This document shows positions 43,609 to 53,228 of a stretch of 64,000 bases of DNA, piece after piece (position 1 is the first letter of the stretch; each line of letters starts with the position of its first letter). The DNA comes from Streptomyces sp. HmicA12 (GTDB lineage Bacteria > Actinomycetota > Actinomycetes > Streptomycetales > Streptomycetaceae). A program made the position numbers and the translations under genes. The notes under the pieces are model-generated. The model was not told the DNA's origin. It saw nothing but the letters and a program-made list of their open reading frames with translations, and ran no database searches. The DNA lies in assembly GCF_000373565.1 (NCBI RefSeq), contig NZ_KB891820.1:338647-402646 (forward strand). Reading direction: 5' to 3'.

Positions 43609-46542
43609 ATGAGACGAAGAGCGAGATCGGTCCTCGCTGTCGGAGCACTGGTCCTGGGTCTGGGAGGCGCGGTACTCGCGCCCGCCGCCCAGGCGGACAG
43701 CGACAGCGCCACCAGCAGAAGTTCAGCGAACGAAGACCCGGGCGCGGACGCCGTCAAGGTGTTCCGCGCCGACGTCTCGAAGGAGCAGTTGCCCCTGCTC
43801 CTCCAGGCGGGCCAGGACAGCCACGAGCTGGGCGAGCAGGTGCCCGAGAAGGGCACGGCGAAGGTCGAGGTGTACCTCACCGACCGCCAGGCCGCACAGC
43901 TGCGCAAGGAGGGCGTGAAGCTCACCGAGCACCGGCTGACGGCCACGGCGCGGGCCCGGGTGGAGGCCGCGGGCGACGGCGTCTTCCGCCCGTACAGCGG
44001 CCGGGGAAACCTCCAGGAGGAGGTGCTCCGCACCGCCCAGGAGAACCCGGACCTCACCAAGGTCGTCTCCATAGGCAAGACGATCCAGGGGCAGGACATC
44101 CTCGCGCTCAAGCTCAGCAAGGGCGCCAAGAAGGCCAAGGACGGCGCGAAGCCGTCGGTCCTCTACATGTCCAACCAGCACGCGCGCGAGTGGATCACCC
44201 CGGAGATGACGCGCCGCCTGATGCACTACTACGTGGACAACTACGCCAAGAACGCGCGCATCAAGAAGATCGTCGACTCGACGGAGCTGTGGTTCGTCCT
44301 GTCCGCCAACCCCGACGGCTACGACTGGACCTTCAAGTCGGCGAGCAACCGCCAGTGGCGCAAGAACATGCGCGACGTGAACGGCGACGGCGAGTACACC
44401 ACCGGTGACGGCGTCGACCTCAACCGCAACTTCGCCTACAAGTGGGGCTACGACGACGAGGGTTCGTCCCCCGACCCGGCCGGCCAGACCTACCGGGGCG
44501 CGGGTCCGAACTCCGAACCGGAGACCAAGGCGCTCGACGCCTTCGAGAAGCGCGTCGGCTTCGAGTACGGCATCAACTACCACTCCGCGGCCGAACTGCT
44601 CCTCTACGGTGTGGGCTGGCAGGTCGCCACCCCGACGCCGGACGACGTTCTCTACAAGGCGCTCGCCGGCACGCCGGACAACTCGGCGATCCCCGGCTAC
44701 CACCCACAGGTCTCCTCGGAGCTCTACACGACCAACGGCGAGGCCGACGGGCACGCCGCCAACGTCAACGGCATGGGGATGTTCACCCCCGAGATGAGCG
44801 AGTGCCAGACCGTCTCGGCGAGCGACCCGGACGACGCGTGGGAGCCGTCGGACTGCGCCTCGGTCTTCACGTTCCCGGACGACGAGAAACTCATCCAGGA
44901 CGAGTTCGAGAAGAACGTCCCCTTCGCGCTGTCCGTCGCCGAGACGGCCTCCCACCCTGACCAGCCGTCCTCCTCGGTCGGCCTGGACGCCCCCGACTTC
45001 ACCCCGGCGAAGTTCACCACCTCGTACGCGCGGGGAGGCGACCAGGAAGTCTCCGTGGTCGCCCGGAAGTCCGTACGCGACAAGGAGCTGAACTACCGGA
45101 TCAATGGCGGTCGCCCGCACGACGAGAAATTGCGCGCATGGAAGGGCGGCGAGACCTACGGAGGGGAGGACAACCTCTACTTCGACGCCTATAGGGCGAA
45201 GGTCGAGGACGCCGATGTCGGCGACAAGGTAGAGGTGTGGTTCACCGGACGTACGAAATCCGGAAAGCGGACCGCCGGTGAACACTTCACGTACACCGTC
45301 GCCGAGCGGCCTAAGGGTGACACTCTCGTCGTCGCGGAAAACGACGCCTCTGGTCGGCAAACAGCCGCCTACGTAGACGCGCTCAGGGCCGACGGCCGCC
45401 GGGCAGCCGTCTGGAACGTCGCCGAGCAGGGCGCCCCCGACCCGCTCGGCGTCCTGGGCCACTTCGAGGCGGTCGTCCACTACACGGGCGCCGACCGGCC
45501 GGGCCTCGCCACCCAGCTCGCTCTGCGCGACTACCTGAACGAGGGCGGCAAGCTCGTCGAGGCGGGCGAGAAGGCGGGCGGCTCCGTCGACATCGGCGGC
45601 ACCACGACGAACGACTTCAGCCAGTACTACCTGGGCGCTTACTCCCGTACGGCCGCCCCCGTGGCGACCCGGTTCGACGGCTCGGGCGCCCTCGACGGCA
45701 TCGCGGCGACTCTGGGCGATGCCCCGGGCAACCCGCTGAACGGCGCGGGCCTGTACGAGGCCACGTCCGCCACGCTGCCGCGGTTCACGAGCGCGGGGGC
45801 GGGCCAGTACGAAGGCGCGGGGATGGCCGCCGCCGTCCACACGGACGACGCGTACAAACGCCTGACCCGCACCGTCGACCTCACCGCCGTCAGCGCCGCC
45901 GACCAGCCGTCCCTGCGCATGCAGCTCCTGTGGGACACCGAGCAGGGCTACGACCACGTACTGCTCGAGGCGCACACGGTCGGCGCGGAGGACTGGACGA
46001 CCCTGCCGGACAAGGACGGCCTGACCTCTACCGAAGTGCCCACCGAGTGCGAGGCCGGCTTCTTCATCGCGGACCACCCGGCGCTCACGCGCTACCTGAC
46101 GCCCGACGGCGCCGCCTGCACGGCGTCCGGCACCTCCGGGACCTGGAACAGCCTCACCGGCTCCTCGGACGACTGGAAGACGGTCACGTACGACCTGAGC
46201 GCCTACGCGGGCCACTCCGTCGAGGTCTCGCTCGCCTACGTCACCGACCCCGGCAGCGGAGGCGAGGGCGTGCGCGCGGACAACGCCTCCGTCGTCATCG
46301 GGGGACAGGCCACGGCGACCGAGGGCTTCGAGACGTCCCTGGGCGTCTGGCAGGTCCCGGGACCGCCCGCGGGCAGCCCGCCGGCCGTGAAGGACTGGGC
46401 GCGCGCCCAGGACCTGTTCACGACCTACGGGGCGATCAGCACCCCCGACACCGTTCTCCTCGGATTCGGGCTGGAACACGTCACCACGGCCGCTGATCGA
46501 AATGCGCTCATCAGAAAGGCCCTGCGCTCAATTAGCGACTGA
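43609..46542 (+). CDS. Secreted zinc carboxypeptidase (M14) with C-terminal immune-inhibitor-A-like region
   Basis: This 977-residue exoenzyme has a signal peptide (about 1-29) and a propeptide-like region to 125. The M14 domain has zinc ligands in NQHAREW (H191, E194) and NYHSAAELL, substrate residues in DLNRNFAYKWGYD, and the catalytic Glu in FTPEMSEC. A beta-rich linker follows, then a gatase-like middle (HFEAVVHYTGADRPGLA) and a beta-sandwich with the ACTASGTSGTWNSLTGSSDDW segment seen in immune-inhibitor-A peptidases. Codon use drifts to A/T endings around 45100-45390, at the junction of domains. Confidence 0.93.
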   Translation: MRRRARSVLAVGALVLGLGGAVLAPAAQADSDSATSRSSANEDPGADAVKVFRADVSKEQLPLLLQAGQDSHELGEQVPEKGTAKVEVYLTDRQAAQLRKEGVKLTEHRLTATARARVEAAGDGVFRPYSGRGNLQEEVLRTAQENPDLTKVVSIGKTIQGQDILALKLSKGAKKAKDGAKPSVLYMSNQHAREWITPEMTRRLMHYYVDNYAKNARIKKIVDSTELWFVLSANPDGYDWTFKSASNRQWRKNMRDVNGDGEYTTGDGVDLNRNFAYKWGYDDEGSSPDPAGQTYRGAGPNSEPETKALDAFEKRVGFEYGINYHSAAELLLYGVGWQVATPTPDDVLYKALAGTPDNSAIPGYHPQVSSELYTTNGEADGHAANVNGMGMFTPEMSECQTVSASDPDDAWEPSDCASVFTFPDDEKLIQDEFEKNVPFALSVAETASHPDQPSSSVGLDAPDFTPAKFTTSYARGGDQEVSVVARKSVRDKELNYRINGGRPHDEKLRAWKGGETYGGEDNLYFDAYRAKVEDADVGDKVEVWFTGRTKSGKRTAGEHFTYTVAERPKGDTLVVAENDASGRQTAAYVDALRADGRRAAVWNVAEQGAPDPLGVLGHFEAVVHYTGADRPGLATQLALRDYLNEGGKLVEAGEKAGGSVDIGGTTTNDFSQYYLGAYSRTAAPVATRFDGSGALDGIAATLGDAPGNPLNGAGLYEATSATLPRFTSAGAGQYEGAGMAAAVHTDDAYKRLTRTVDLTAVSAADQPSLRMQLLWDTEQGYDHVLLEAHTVGAEDWTTLPDKDGLTSTEVPTECEAGFFIADHPALTRYLTPDGAACTASGTSGTWNSLTGSSDDWKTVTYDLSAYAGHSVEVSLAYVTDPGSGGEGVRADNASVVIGGQATATEGFETSLGVWQVPGPPAGSPPAVKDWARAQDLFTTYGAISTPDTVLLGFGLEHVTTAADRNALIRKALRSISD

Positions 46543-46582
46543 TCGACCGCTGATCGGCATGGAAATACCGGCGAAATATGCG

Positions 46583-46615
46583 GCGGCCCGTACGTTACTG
46601 GCGAGTACGGGCCGC
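46583..46615 (+). terminator. Hairpin between the carboxypeptidase and gap
   Basis: GCGGCCCGTAC pairs with GTACGGGCCGC across an 11-base loop, 40 bp after the stop. No T-tract follows. Confidence 0.7.
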
Positions 46616-46743
46616 TGTGCCCCACATAGAGCCGCTCGATGTCACCCAAAGCCCTTATGGGAGGTAGGGTCGAAGGCGGTCGGGGACATCCCAAATACAT
46701 CTCGCCGGCGTCGAAACCGGCGTACCAACGAGGAGATCGGTTC

Positions 46744-47754
<1,011 letters not shown>

Positions 47755-47793
47755 ACCTCTAAGGTTCCAGAGCAGCAAGGCACTCAGATGTGA

Positions 47794-47843
47794 GCGAAGG
47801 GTCCGGACCCGCGCGACGCCGCGCGACAGTCCGGACCCTTCGC
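47794..47843 (+). terminator. Intergenic hairpin between gap and pgk
   Basis: GCGAAGGGTCCGGAC pairs perfectly with GTCCGGACCCTTCGC (15 bp) around a 20-base GC-rich loop. It may separate gap from pgk expression or protect the gap message end. Confidence 0.75.
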
Positions 47844-47896
47844 ACGTCAGCCTCCCAAGCCTCCCGGCTTCGTACGTCCTCTCAAGGAGCCCACTC

Positions 47897-49108
47897 ATGA
47901 AGACCATTGAGGAACTTCTCGCCGAAGGGGTCGACGGCAAGCGGGTGTTCGTCCGCGCCGACCTCAACGTGCCGCTGGCCGACGGCCTGATCACCGACGA
48001 CGGCCGCATCCGCGCCGTCCTGCCGACCGTCAAGGCCCTGGCCGACGCGGGCGCCAAGGTGATCGTCGCCTCCCACCTTGGCCGGCCCAAGAGCGCGTCG
48101 GACCTGCAGTTCTCGCTGCTGCCCGCGGCCGAGCGCCTGGCCGAACTCCTCGGCAACCCGGTCGCGTTCGCCCAGGACACGGTCGGCCCCGCCGCGCACG
48201 ACGCCGTCAACGGCCTCGAGCCGGGCCAGGTCGCCGTCGTCGAGAACCTGCGCTTCAACGCGGCCGAGACGAGCAAGGACGACACCGAGCGCGGCGAGTT
48301 CGCCGACCAGCTCGCGGCCCTCGCCGACGTCTACGTGGGCGACGGCTTCGGCGCGGTGCACCGTAAGCACGCTTCCGTGTACGACCTGCCGAAGAAGCTC
48401 CCGCACTACGCCGGCTTCCTCATCGCCACCGAGGTCGGCGTCCTGAAGAAGCTCACCGACGAGGTCAAGCGCCCCTACGTGGTCGCGCTCGGCGGCGCCA
48501 AGGTCTCCGACAAGCTGGCCGTCATCGACCAGCTGCTCGGCAAGGCCGACCGTCTGCTCATCGGCGGCGGCATGGCGTACACGTTCCTCAAGGCCAAGGG
48601 CTACGAGGTCGGCATCTCGCTCCTCCAGGAGGACCAGATCCCGACCGTCACCGAGTACATGGCGCGCGCCGAGAAGAACGGCGTGGAGATCGTGCTGCCG
48701 GTCGACGTCCTGGTCTCGACGGAGTTCCCCGACCTCAAGGGCAAGACCCCGGCCAACCCCAGCACCGTCGCCGCGGACGCCATCCCGGCCGACCAGGAGG
48801 GCCTGGACATCGGTCCGGAGACCCGCAAGCTGTACGCCTCGAAGCTCGCCGACGCGCAGACCGTCTTCTGGAACGGCCCGATGGGCGTCTTCGAGCACCC
48901 CGACTACGCCGAGGGCACCAAGGCGGTCGCCCAGGCCCTCATCGACTCCCCGGGCTTCACCGTGGTGGGCGGCGGCGACTCCGCCGCGGCCGTCCGTACC
49001 CTGGGCTTCGACGAGAAGGCATTCGGCCACATCTCGACCGGCGGCGGCGCCTCCCTCGAGTACCTCGAGGGCAAGACGCTGCCCGGTCTCGCCGCACTGG
49101 AGGACTGA
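47897..49108 (+). CDS. pgk: Phosphoglycerate kinase
   Basis: The 403-residue monomeric enzyme transfers phosphate from 1,3-bisphosphoglycerate to ADP. Landmarks are RVFVRADLNVPL, the substrate loop SHLGRPKSA, ENLRFNAAE, LGGAKVSDKL, WNGPMGVFE, and the nucleotide loop GGGDSAAAV. Length and spacing are typical. AAGGAG lies 8 bp before the ATG. The stop is 5 bp from the tpiA start, so the two are co-transcribed. Confidence 0.98.
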   Translation: MKTIEELLAEGVDGKRVFVRADLNVPLADGLITDDGRIRAVLPTVKALADAGAKVIVASHLGRPKSASDLQFSLLPAAERLAELLGNPVAFAQDTVGPAAHDAVNGLEPGQVAVVENLRFNAAETSKDDTERGEFADQLAALADVYVGDGFGAVHRKHASVYDLPKKLPHYAGFLIATEVGVLKKLTDEVKRPYVVALGGAKVSDKLAVIDQLLGKADRLLIGGGMAYTFLKAKGYEVGISLLQEDQIPTVTEYMARAEKNGVEIVLPVDVLVSTEFPDLKGKTPANPSTVAADAIPADQEGLDIGPETRKLYASKLADAQTVFWNGPMGVFEHPDYAEGTKAVAQALIDSPGFTVVGGGDSAAAVRTLGFDEKAFGHISTGGGASLEYLEGKTLPGLAALED

Positions 49109-49113
49109 CCTTA

Positions 49114-49890
49114 ATGAGCACCCGCACGCCGATCATGGCGGGCAACTGGAAGATGAACCTCAACCACCTCGAGGCCATCGCCCACGTCCAGAAGCTCGCC
49201 TTCGCCCTCGCGGACAAGGACTACGAGGCCGTCGAGGTCGCCGTCCTGCCCCCGTTCACCGACCTGCGCTCCGTGCAGACCCTGGTCGACGGCGACAAGC
49301 TCAAGATCAAGTACGGCGCCCAGGACCTCTCGGCGCAGGACTCCGGTGCCTACACCGGCGAGATCTCGGGCTCGATGCTCGCCAAGCTCAAGTGCACGTA
49401 CGTCGCGATCGGTCACTCCGAGCGCCGGCAGTACCACAACGAGACCGACGAGATCGTCAACGCCAAGGTGAAGGCCGCCTACAAGCACGGCCTCACGCCG
49501 ATCCTGTGCGTCGGTGAGGAGCTGGACGTCCGCGAGGCGGGCAACCACGTCTCCCACACGCTCAGCCAGGTCGAGGGCGGCCTCAAGGACCTTCCTGCCG
49601 AGCAGGCCGAGACCGTCGTCGTCGCCTACGAGCCCGTGTGGGCCATCGGCACCGGCAAGGTGTGCGGCGCCGACGACGCGCAGGAGGTCTGCAAGGCGAT
49701 CCGCGGCAAGCTCGCCGAGCTGTACTCGCAGGACGTCGCCGACAAGATCCGCATCCAGTACGGCGGCTCGGTCAAGTCCGGCAACGTCAAGGAGATCATG
49801 GGCCAGGCCGATATCGACGGCGCCCTGATCGGTGGCGCCTCGCTGGACGCCGACGAGTTCGTCAAGATCGTCCGCTTCGGCGAGCAGTGA
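49114..49890 (+). CDS. tpiA: Triosephosphate isomerase
   Basis: The 258-residue TIM barrel interconverts dihydroxyacetone phosphate and glyceraldehyde 3-phosphate. The catalytic lysine is in AGNWKMNLN, the histidine in IGHSERRQYH, the glutamate in VAYEPVWAIGTG with the phosphate-gripping loop after it, and the phosphate site in IQYGGSVKSGN. It is normal in length and coupled to pgk upstream. Confidence 0.98.
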   Translation: MSTRTPIMAGNWKMNLNHLEAIAHVQKLAFALADKDYEAVEVAVLPPFTDLRSVQTLVDGDKLKIKYGAQDLSAQDSGAYTGEISGSMLAKLKCTYVAIGHSERRQYHNETDEIVNAKVKAAYKHGLTPILCVGEELDVREAGNHVSHTLSQVEGGLKDLPAEQAETVVVAYEPVWAIGTGKVCGADDAQEVCKAIRGKLAELYSQDVADKIRIQYGGSVKSGNVKEIMGQADIDGALIGGASLDADEFVKIVRFGEQ

Positions 49891-49922
49891 GTATGCGCTA
49901 GCGGCGATACGTCGTACCCTGT

Positions 49923-49954
49923 CGGGGGCTGAGTGGAGTACTGCTCGGCCCCCG
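49923..49954 (+). terminator. Hairpin after tpiA
   Basis: CGGGGGCTGAG pairs with CTCGGCCCCCG (one G-T wobble) around a TGGAGTACTG loop, 33 bp after the tpiA stop and 35 bp before secG. It may attenuate readthrough into secG. Confidence 0.65.
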
Positions 49955-49988
49955 TCGTCCAAATAAGTCCGAGGAAGTTGGTCCAGCC

Positions 49989-50225
49989 GTGGTTATGGGG
50001 TTCTCGATCGCCCTGATCGTCTTCAGCCTGCTGCTGATGCTCCTGGTGCTCATGCACAAGGGAAAGGGCGGCGGCCTCTCCGACATGTTCGGTGGCGGCA
50101 TGCAGTCCTCCGTCGGCGGCTCCTCGGTCGCCGAGCGGAACCTGGACCGGATCACGATCGTGATCGGTCTTCTGTGGTTCGCGTGCATCGTGGTGCTCGG
50201 CATTCTCATGAAGATCAACAACTGA
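49989..50225 (+). CDS. secG: Preprotein translocase subunit SecG
   Basis: The 78-residue SecG has two membrane helices, FSIALIVFSLLLMLLVLMHKG and IVIGLLWFACIVVLGILM, joined by the conserved glycine-rich cytosolic loop GGGLSDMFGGG. It assists SecYE-driven export. The GTG at 49989 follows GAGGAAG; an ATG two codons later is an alternative. secG after tpiA is the common bacterial arrangement. Confidence 0.95.
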   Translation: MVMGFSIALIVFSLLLMLLVLMHKGKGGGLSDMFGGGMQSSVGGSSVAERNLDRITIVIGLLWFACIVVLGILMKINN

Positions 50226-50280
50226 CCTTCGGGCGCCGAGTCTTCGGTTCGACTCGACACGTTTCGGCAGTCTCGACTCG

Positions 50281-50491
50281 TTACAACTGCACATAGGTCA
50301 CGTATTTTCACGTAAGGCCCCATGTAAGGTACGCGCTCAACTGCGCGGCCTATCATGGGGCTTGCGTCTAGGGGGAGGGGATGTAACTCCAATCACTGGA
50401 CGCGCGTTGGGCCTTACGTAGACTGAGGCGCTCCGCGGCGAAGCGAGACGCCGACACGCTTCGCGGCACCATTACGCAGGGAGTTACGACC
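50281..50491 (+). promoter_or_regulatory. Candidate promoter and structured 5' leader with anti-Shine-Dalgarno
   Basis: TTACAA (50281-50286) and TATTTT (50303-50308) make a plausible promoter, starting RNA near 50315. The leader then offers CCCCATG (50318) pairing with CATGGGG (50354), or ACGTAAGGCCC (50310) pairing with GGGCCTTACGT (50409): mutually exclusive helices. GTAACTCC (50383-50390) is perfectly complementary to GGAGTTAC (50480-50487), which holds the ribosome-binding site of the next gene. A GCGAAGCG/CGCTTCGC stem (50438-50464) lies between. A second possible -10 is TAGACT (50419-50424). Confidence 0.5.
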
Positions 50492-50827
50492 GTGGCAAGT
50501 GGCAACGCGATCCGAGGAAGTCGGGTCGGGGCGGGGCCGATGGGCGAGGCCGAGCGTGGCGAGTCCGCGCCGCGCCTGCGCATCTCCTTCTGGTGCTCGA
50601 ACGGGCACGAGACGCAGCCGAGCTTCGCCTCCGACGCGCAGGTGCCGGAGACCTGGGACTGTCCGCGCTGCGGATTTCCGGCCGGACAGGACCGGGACAA
50701 TCCGCCGGACCCGCCGCGCACCGAGCCGTACAAGACGCACCTCGCGTACGTACGGGAACGGCGCAGCGACGCGGACGGCGAGGCCATCCTCGCCGAGGCG
50801 CTCGCGAAACTGCGGGGCGAGATCTGA
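50492..50827 (+). CDS. RNA polymerase-binding protein, RbpA family (probably the second, RbpB-like paralogue)
   Basis: The 111-residue protein matches the RbpA family. It has a basic GSRVGAGP-type N-terminal arm, a small beta core with FWCSNGHETQPSFASDAQVPETWDCPRCG (CxxxH and CxxC, likely zinc), and a C-terminal EPYKTHLAYVRERRS sigma-interacting helix. RbpA stabilises the sigma-containing open complex in actinobacteria. The main S. coelicolor RbpA is encoded elsewhere and differs, so this is probably its paralogue. The GTG follows AGGGAG (8-nt spacing), whose bases can be masked by an upstream complement. Confidence 0.8.
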   Translation: MASGNAIRGSRVGAGPMGEAERGESAPRLRISFWCSNGHETQPSFASDAQVPETWDCPRCGFPAGQDRDNPPDPPRTEPYKTHLAYVRERRSDADGEAILAEALAKLRGEI

Positions 50828-50836
50828 CATACCGGC

Positions 50837-50868
50837 CGGGCCGGGCACCAGGGACGGTGCCCGGCCCG
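50837..50868 (+). terminator. Hairpin after the RbpA-family gene
   Basis: GGGCCGGGCACC pairs with GGTGCCCGGCCC around AGGGAC, starting 9 bp after the stop; short TT follows. It separates this gene from pgi. Confidence 0.8.
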
Positions 50869-50984
50869 TTCGCGTGCGCGGGATTCGCTGCGCCGAAAGG
50901 CCCGATTCACCCTGATCAATTAGGTTGGGTCGCAGTAGTGGGGCATGGCCCGTACGCGCGTACGAAAGAAGGCTGAAGGTCGAG

Positions 50985-52640
50985 ATGAACGCGTCCGACA
51001 AGCAGGCAGCACTGAACCAGACGCCCGAGTGGCAGGCGCTCGTCAAGCACAGGGAACAGCTGGGCGACGTGCAACTCCGCGAACTGTTCGCGGCTGATCC
51101 CGCGCGCGGCTCCGGCTATGTGCTCCAGGTCGGCGATCTGCATGTCGACTACTCCAAGCACCTGGTCACGGACGAGACGCTGCGACTGCTGCGCGAGCTG
51201 GCCGCCGCGACCGATGTCTTCGGCCTCCGGGACGCCATGTTCCGCGGTGACAAGATCAATACGACCGAGGACCGGGCCGTCCTGCACACGGCGCTGCGCG
51301 CTCCGCGCGATTCCGTCGTGGAGGTCGACGGCGAGAACGTCGTACCTGATGTGCACGCCGTGCTCGACAAGATGGGCGCGTTCGCGGACAGGGTGCGCGG
51401 CGGCGAGTGGGTCGGCCACACCGGAAAGCGCATCAAGAACGTCGTCAACATCGGTATCGGCGGCTCCGACCTCGGGCCCGCCATGGCGTACGAAGTGCTG
51501 CGTTCCTTCACCGACCGCGACCTCACCGTCCGCTTCGTGTCGAACGTCGACGGGGCCGATCTCCACGAAGCCGTACGGGACTTGGACCCGGCCGAGACGC
51601 TGTTCATCATCGCCTCGAAGACCTTCACCACCATCGAGACGATCACCAACGCGACGTCCGCCCGCAATTGGCTGCTCACGGAGCTGAAAGCCGGTCAGGA
51701 AGCGGTCGCAAAGCACTTCGTGGCGCTGTCGACCAACGCCGAGAAGGTCTCCGACTTCGGCATCGACACCGCCAACATGTTCGAGTTCTGGGACTGGGTC
51801 GGCGGACGTTATTCGTATGACTCCGCGATCGGGCTCTCCCTGATGATCGCCATCGGACCTGACGCGTTCCGCGAGATGCTCGACGGGTTCCACCTCGTCG
51901 ACGAGCACTTCCGCACCGCGCCCGCCGAGTCCAACGTGCCGCTGCTGATGGGCCTGTTGGGCGTCTGGTACGGCAACTTCCATGACGCCCAGTCGCACGC
52001 CGTGCTGCCGTACAGCCACTACCTGTCGAAGTTCACCGCCTACTTGCAGCAGCTCGACATGGAGTCCAACGGCAAGTACGTGCAGCGCAACGGCGAGGAG
52101 GTGGGGTGGCAGACCGGGCCCGTGGTGTGGGGCACGCCGGGCACCAACGGTCAGCACGCCTACTACCAACTCATCCACCAGGGAACGAAGCTGATCCCCG
52201 CCGACTTCATCGGCTTCGCCGAGCCGGTCGCGGATCTGCTGCCGGGACTGGTCGCGCAGCACGACCTGCTGATGGCCAACTTCTTCGCGCAGACGCAGGC
52301 GCTGGCCTTCGGCAAGACCCCGGACGAGGTGCGTGCCGAAGGGGTGCCCGAGGAGCTCGTGCCGCACAAGACGTTCAAGGGCAACCACCCGACCACGACA
52401 CTCCTCTCGAAGGAGCTCACCCCGTCCGTGCTCGGCCAACTCGTCGCGCTCTACGAGCACAAGGTGTTCGTGCAGGGCGCCGTCTGGAACATCGACTCCT
52501 TCGACCAGTGGGGCGTCGAGCTCGGCAAGGTGCTCGCGAAGCGCGTCGAGCCGGCGCTGACCGAGGGTGCCGACGTGCCGGGGCTCGACGAGTCGACCAC
52601 CGCGCTCGTGGCCAAGTACCGGGAACTGCGCGGGCGTTAA
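50985..52640 (+). CDS. pgi: Glucose-6-phosphate isomerase
   Basis: The 551-residue enzyme interconverts glucose and fructose 6-phosphates. The phosphate-binding region is NIGIGGSDLGPAMAYEVL, the catalytic loop FIIASKTFTTIETITNA, the active-site glutamate/histidine regions NGQHAYYQLIHQGTKLIPADF, and the closing DQWGVELGKVLA lysine. Length is typical of the long PGI family. The ATG at 50985 gives MNASDKQAALNQTPEW. It supplies the branch point between glycolysis and the pentose phosphate operon at 53-60 kb. Confidence 0.98.
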   Translation: MNASDKQAALNQTPEWQALVKHREQLGDVQLRELFAADPARGSGYVLQVGDLHVDYSKHLVTDETLRLLRELAAATDVFGLRDAMFRGDKINTTEDRAVLHTALRAPRDSVVEVDGENVVPDVHAVLDKMGAFADRVRGGEWVGHTGKRIKNVVNIGIGGSDLGPAMAYEVLRSFTDRDLTVRFVSNVDGADLHEAVRDLDPAETLFIIASKTFTTIETITNATSARNWLLTELKAGQEAVAKHFVALSTNAEKVSDFGIDTANMFEFWDWVGGRYSYDSAIGLSLMIAIGPDAFREMLDGFHLVDEHFRTAPAESNVPLLMGLLGVWYGNFHDAQSHAVLPYSHYLSKFTAYLQQLDMESNGKYVQRNGEEVGWQTGPVVWGTPGTNGQHAYYQLIHQGTKLIPADFIGFAEPVADLLPGLVAQHDLLMANFFAQTQALAFGKTPDEVRAEGVPEELVPHKTFKGNHPTTTLLSKELTPSVLGQLVALYEHKVFVQGAVWNIDSFDQWGVELGKVLAKRVEPALTEGADVPGLDESTTALVAKYRELRGR

Positions 52641-52706
52641 TCACGTGCGTGGGGGCCTTCCGCGGGTGAGACTGCCGTTCCGTCCGTCACCCGCCGGGAG
52701 GCCCCT

Positions 52707-53189
52707 GTGGACCAGCTCATGTCGGCGCTCGCCGACCCCGAACGACTGAGGCTGTACGCGCGCGTCGTCCTCGACGACCTGCCGCCGCGCGAGGCCGACT
52801 CGCCGGTCGCCCGCAAGCATCTGGGCAAGCTGATCGCCGCGGGGCTCGTCCGGCGGGGCGAGGACGGGTCGCTGAGCGCCGGGACCGAGGTCTTCCGACG
52901 GGCCAGGACTCCCGAGCCAGCCACGGCGGTTCCGCGCCACCTCACCGGGTTCTTCGCCCGCGGCCGGCTGACGACGATCCCGGTGCGCCCGGCCGTGCGG
53001 CACGAACTCCTCGTCCATCTCACGGACACGCTCTTCGACGCCGACCGCACCTACAGCGAGCGCGAGGTCAACGAGGCGCTGCGCACCGTCCACGACGACA
53101 CGGCCGCGCTGCGCCGCTCCTGCGTCAGCGAGGGCGTTCTCGTACGGGAGCGCGACGGGTCCGACTACCGGCTGCCGCAGCACGCGTAG
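52707..53189 (+). CDS. DUF2087 domain-containing protein (ArsR-like winged helix)
   Basis: The 160-residue protein has a winged-helix N-terminus (about residues 1-65: LMSALADPERLRLYARVVL, KHLGKLIAAGLVRRGEDGSLSAG) and a C-terminal DUF2087 domain (LTGFFARGRLTTIPVRPAVRHELLVHLTD, YSEREVNEALRTVHDDTAALRR, LVRERDGSDYRL). It is probably a DNA-binding regulator with unknown targets. The GTG at 52707 follows GGGAGG. Its stop codon lies within the terminator hairpin it shares with convergent pgl. Confidence 0.85.
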   Translation: MDQLMSALADPERLRLYARVVLDDLPPREADSPVARKHLGKLIAAGLVRRGEDGSLSAGTEVFRRARTPEPATAVPRHLTGFFARGRLTTIPVRPAVRHELLVHLTDTLFDADRTYSEREVNEALRTVHDDTAALRRSCVSEGVLVRERDGSDYRLPQHA

Positions 53190-53219
53190 GGCCCCGCACC
53201 ACGAGAGGTGCGGGGCCCT
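53188..53219. terminator. Bidirectional terminator between the DUF2087 gene and pgl
   Basis: AGGGCCCCGCACC pairs with GGTGCGGGGCCCT (13 bp) around ACGAGA. The 5' arm includes the last bases of the stop codon of the DUF2087 gene. Confidence 0.88.
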
Positions 53220-53228
53220 GACGGTGAT

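Noticed and set aside
43723..46479. Minus-strand open frame of about 900 codons opposite the carboxypeptidase
   Set aside because: Antisense shadow, valine/glycine/leucine-rich, with no start context or domain.
49911..49940. Damage-type promoter upstream of secG (CTGTCGGGGG)
   Set aside because: No TAnnnT at the required 8-bp spacing, and the sequence belongs to the tpiA hairpin.
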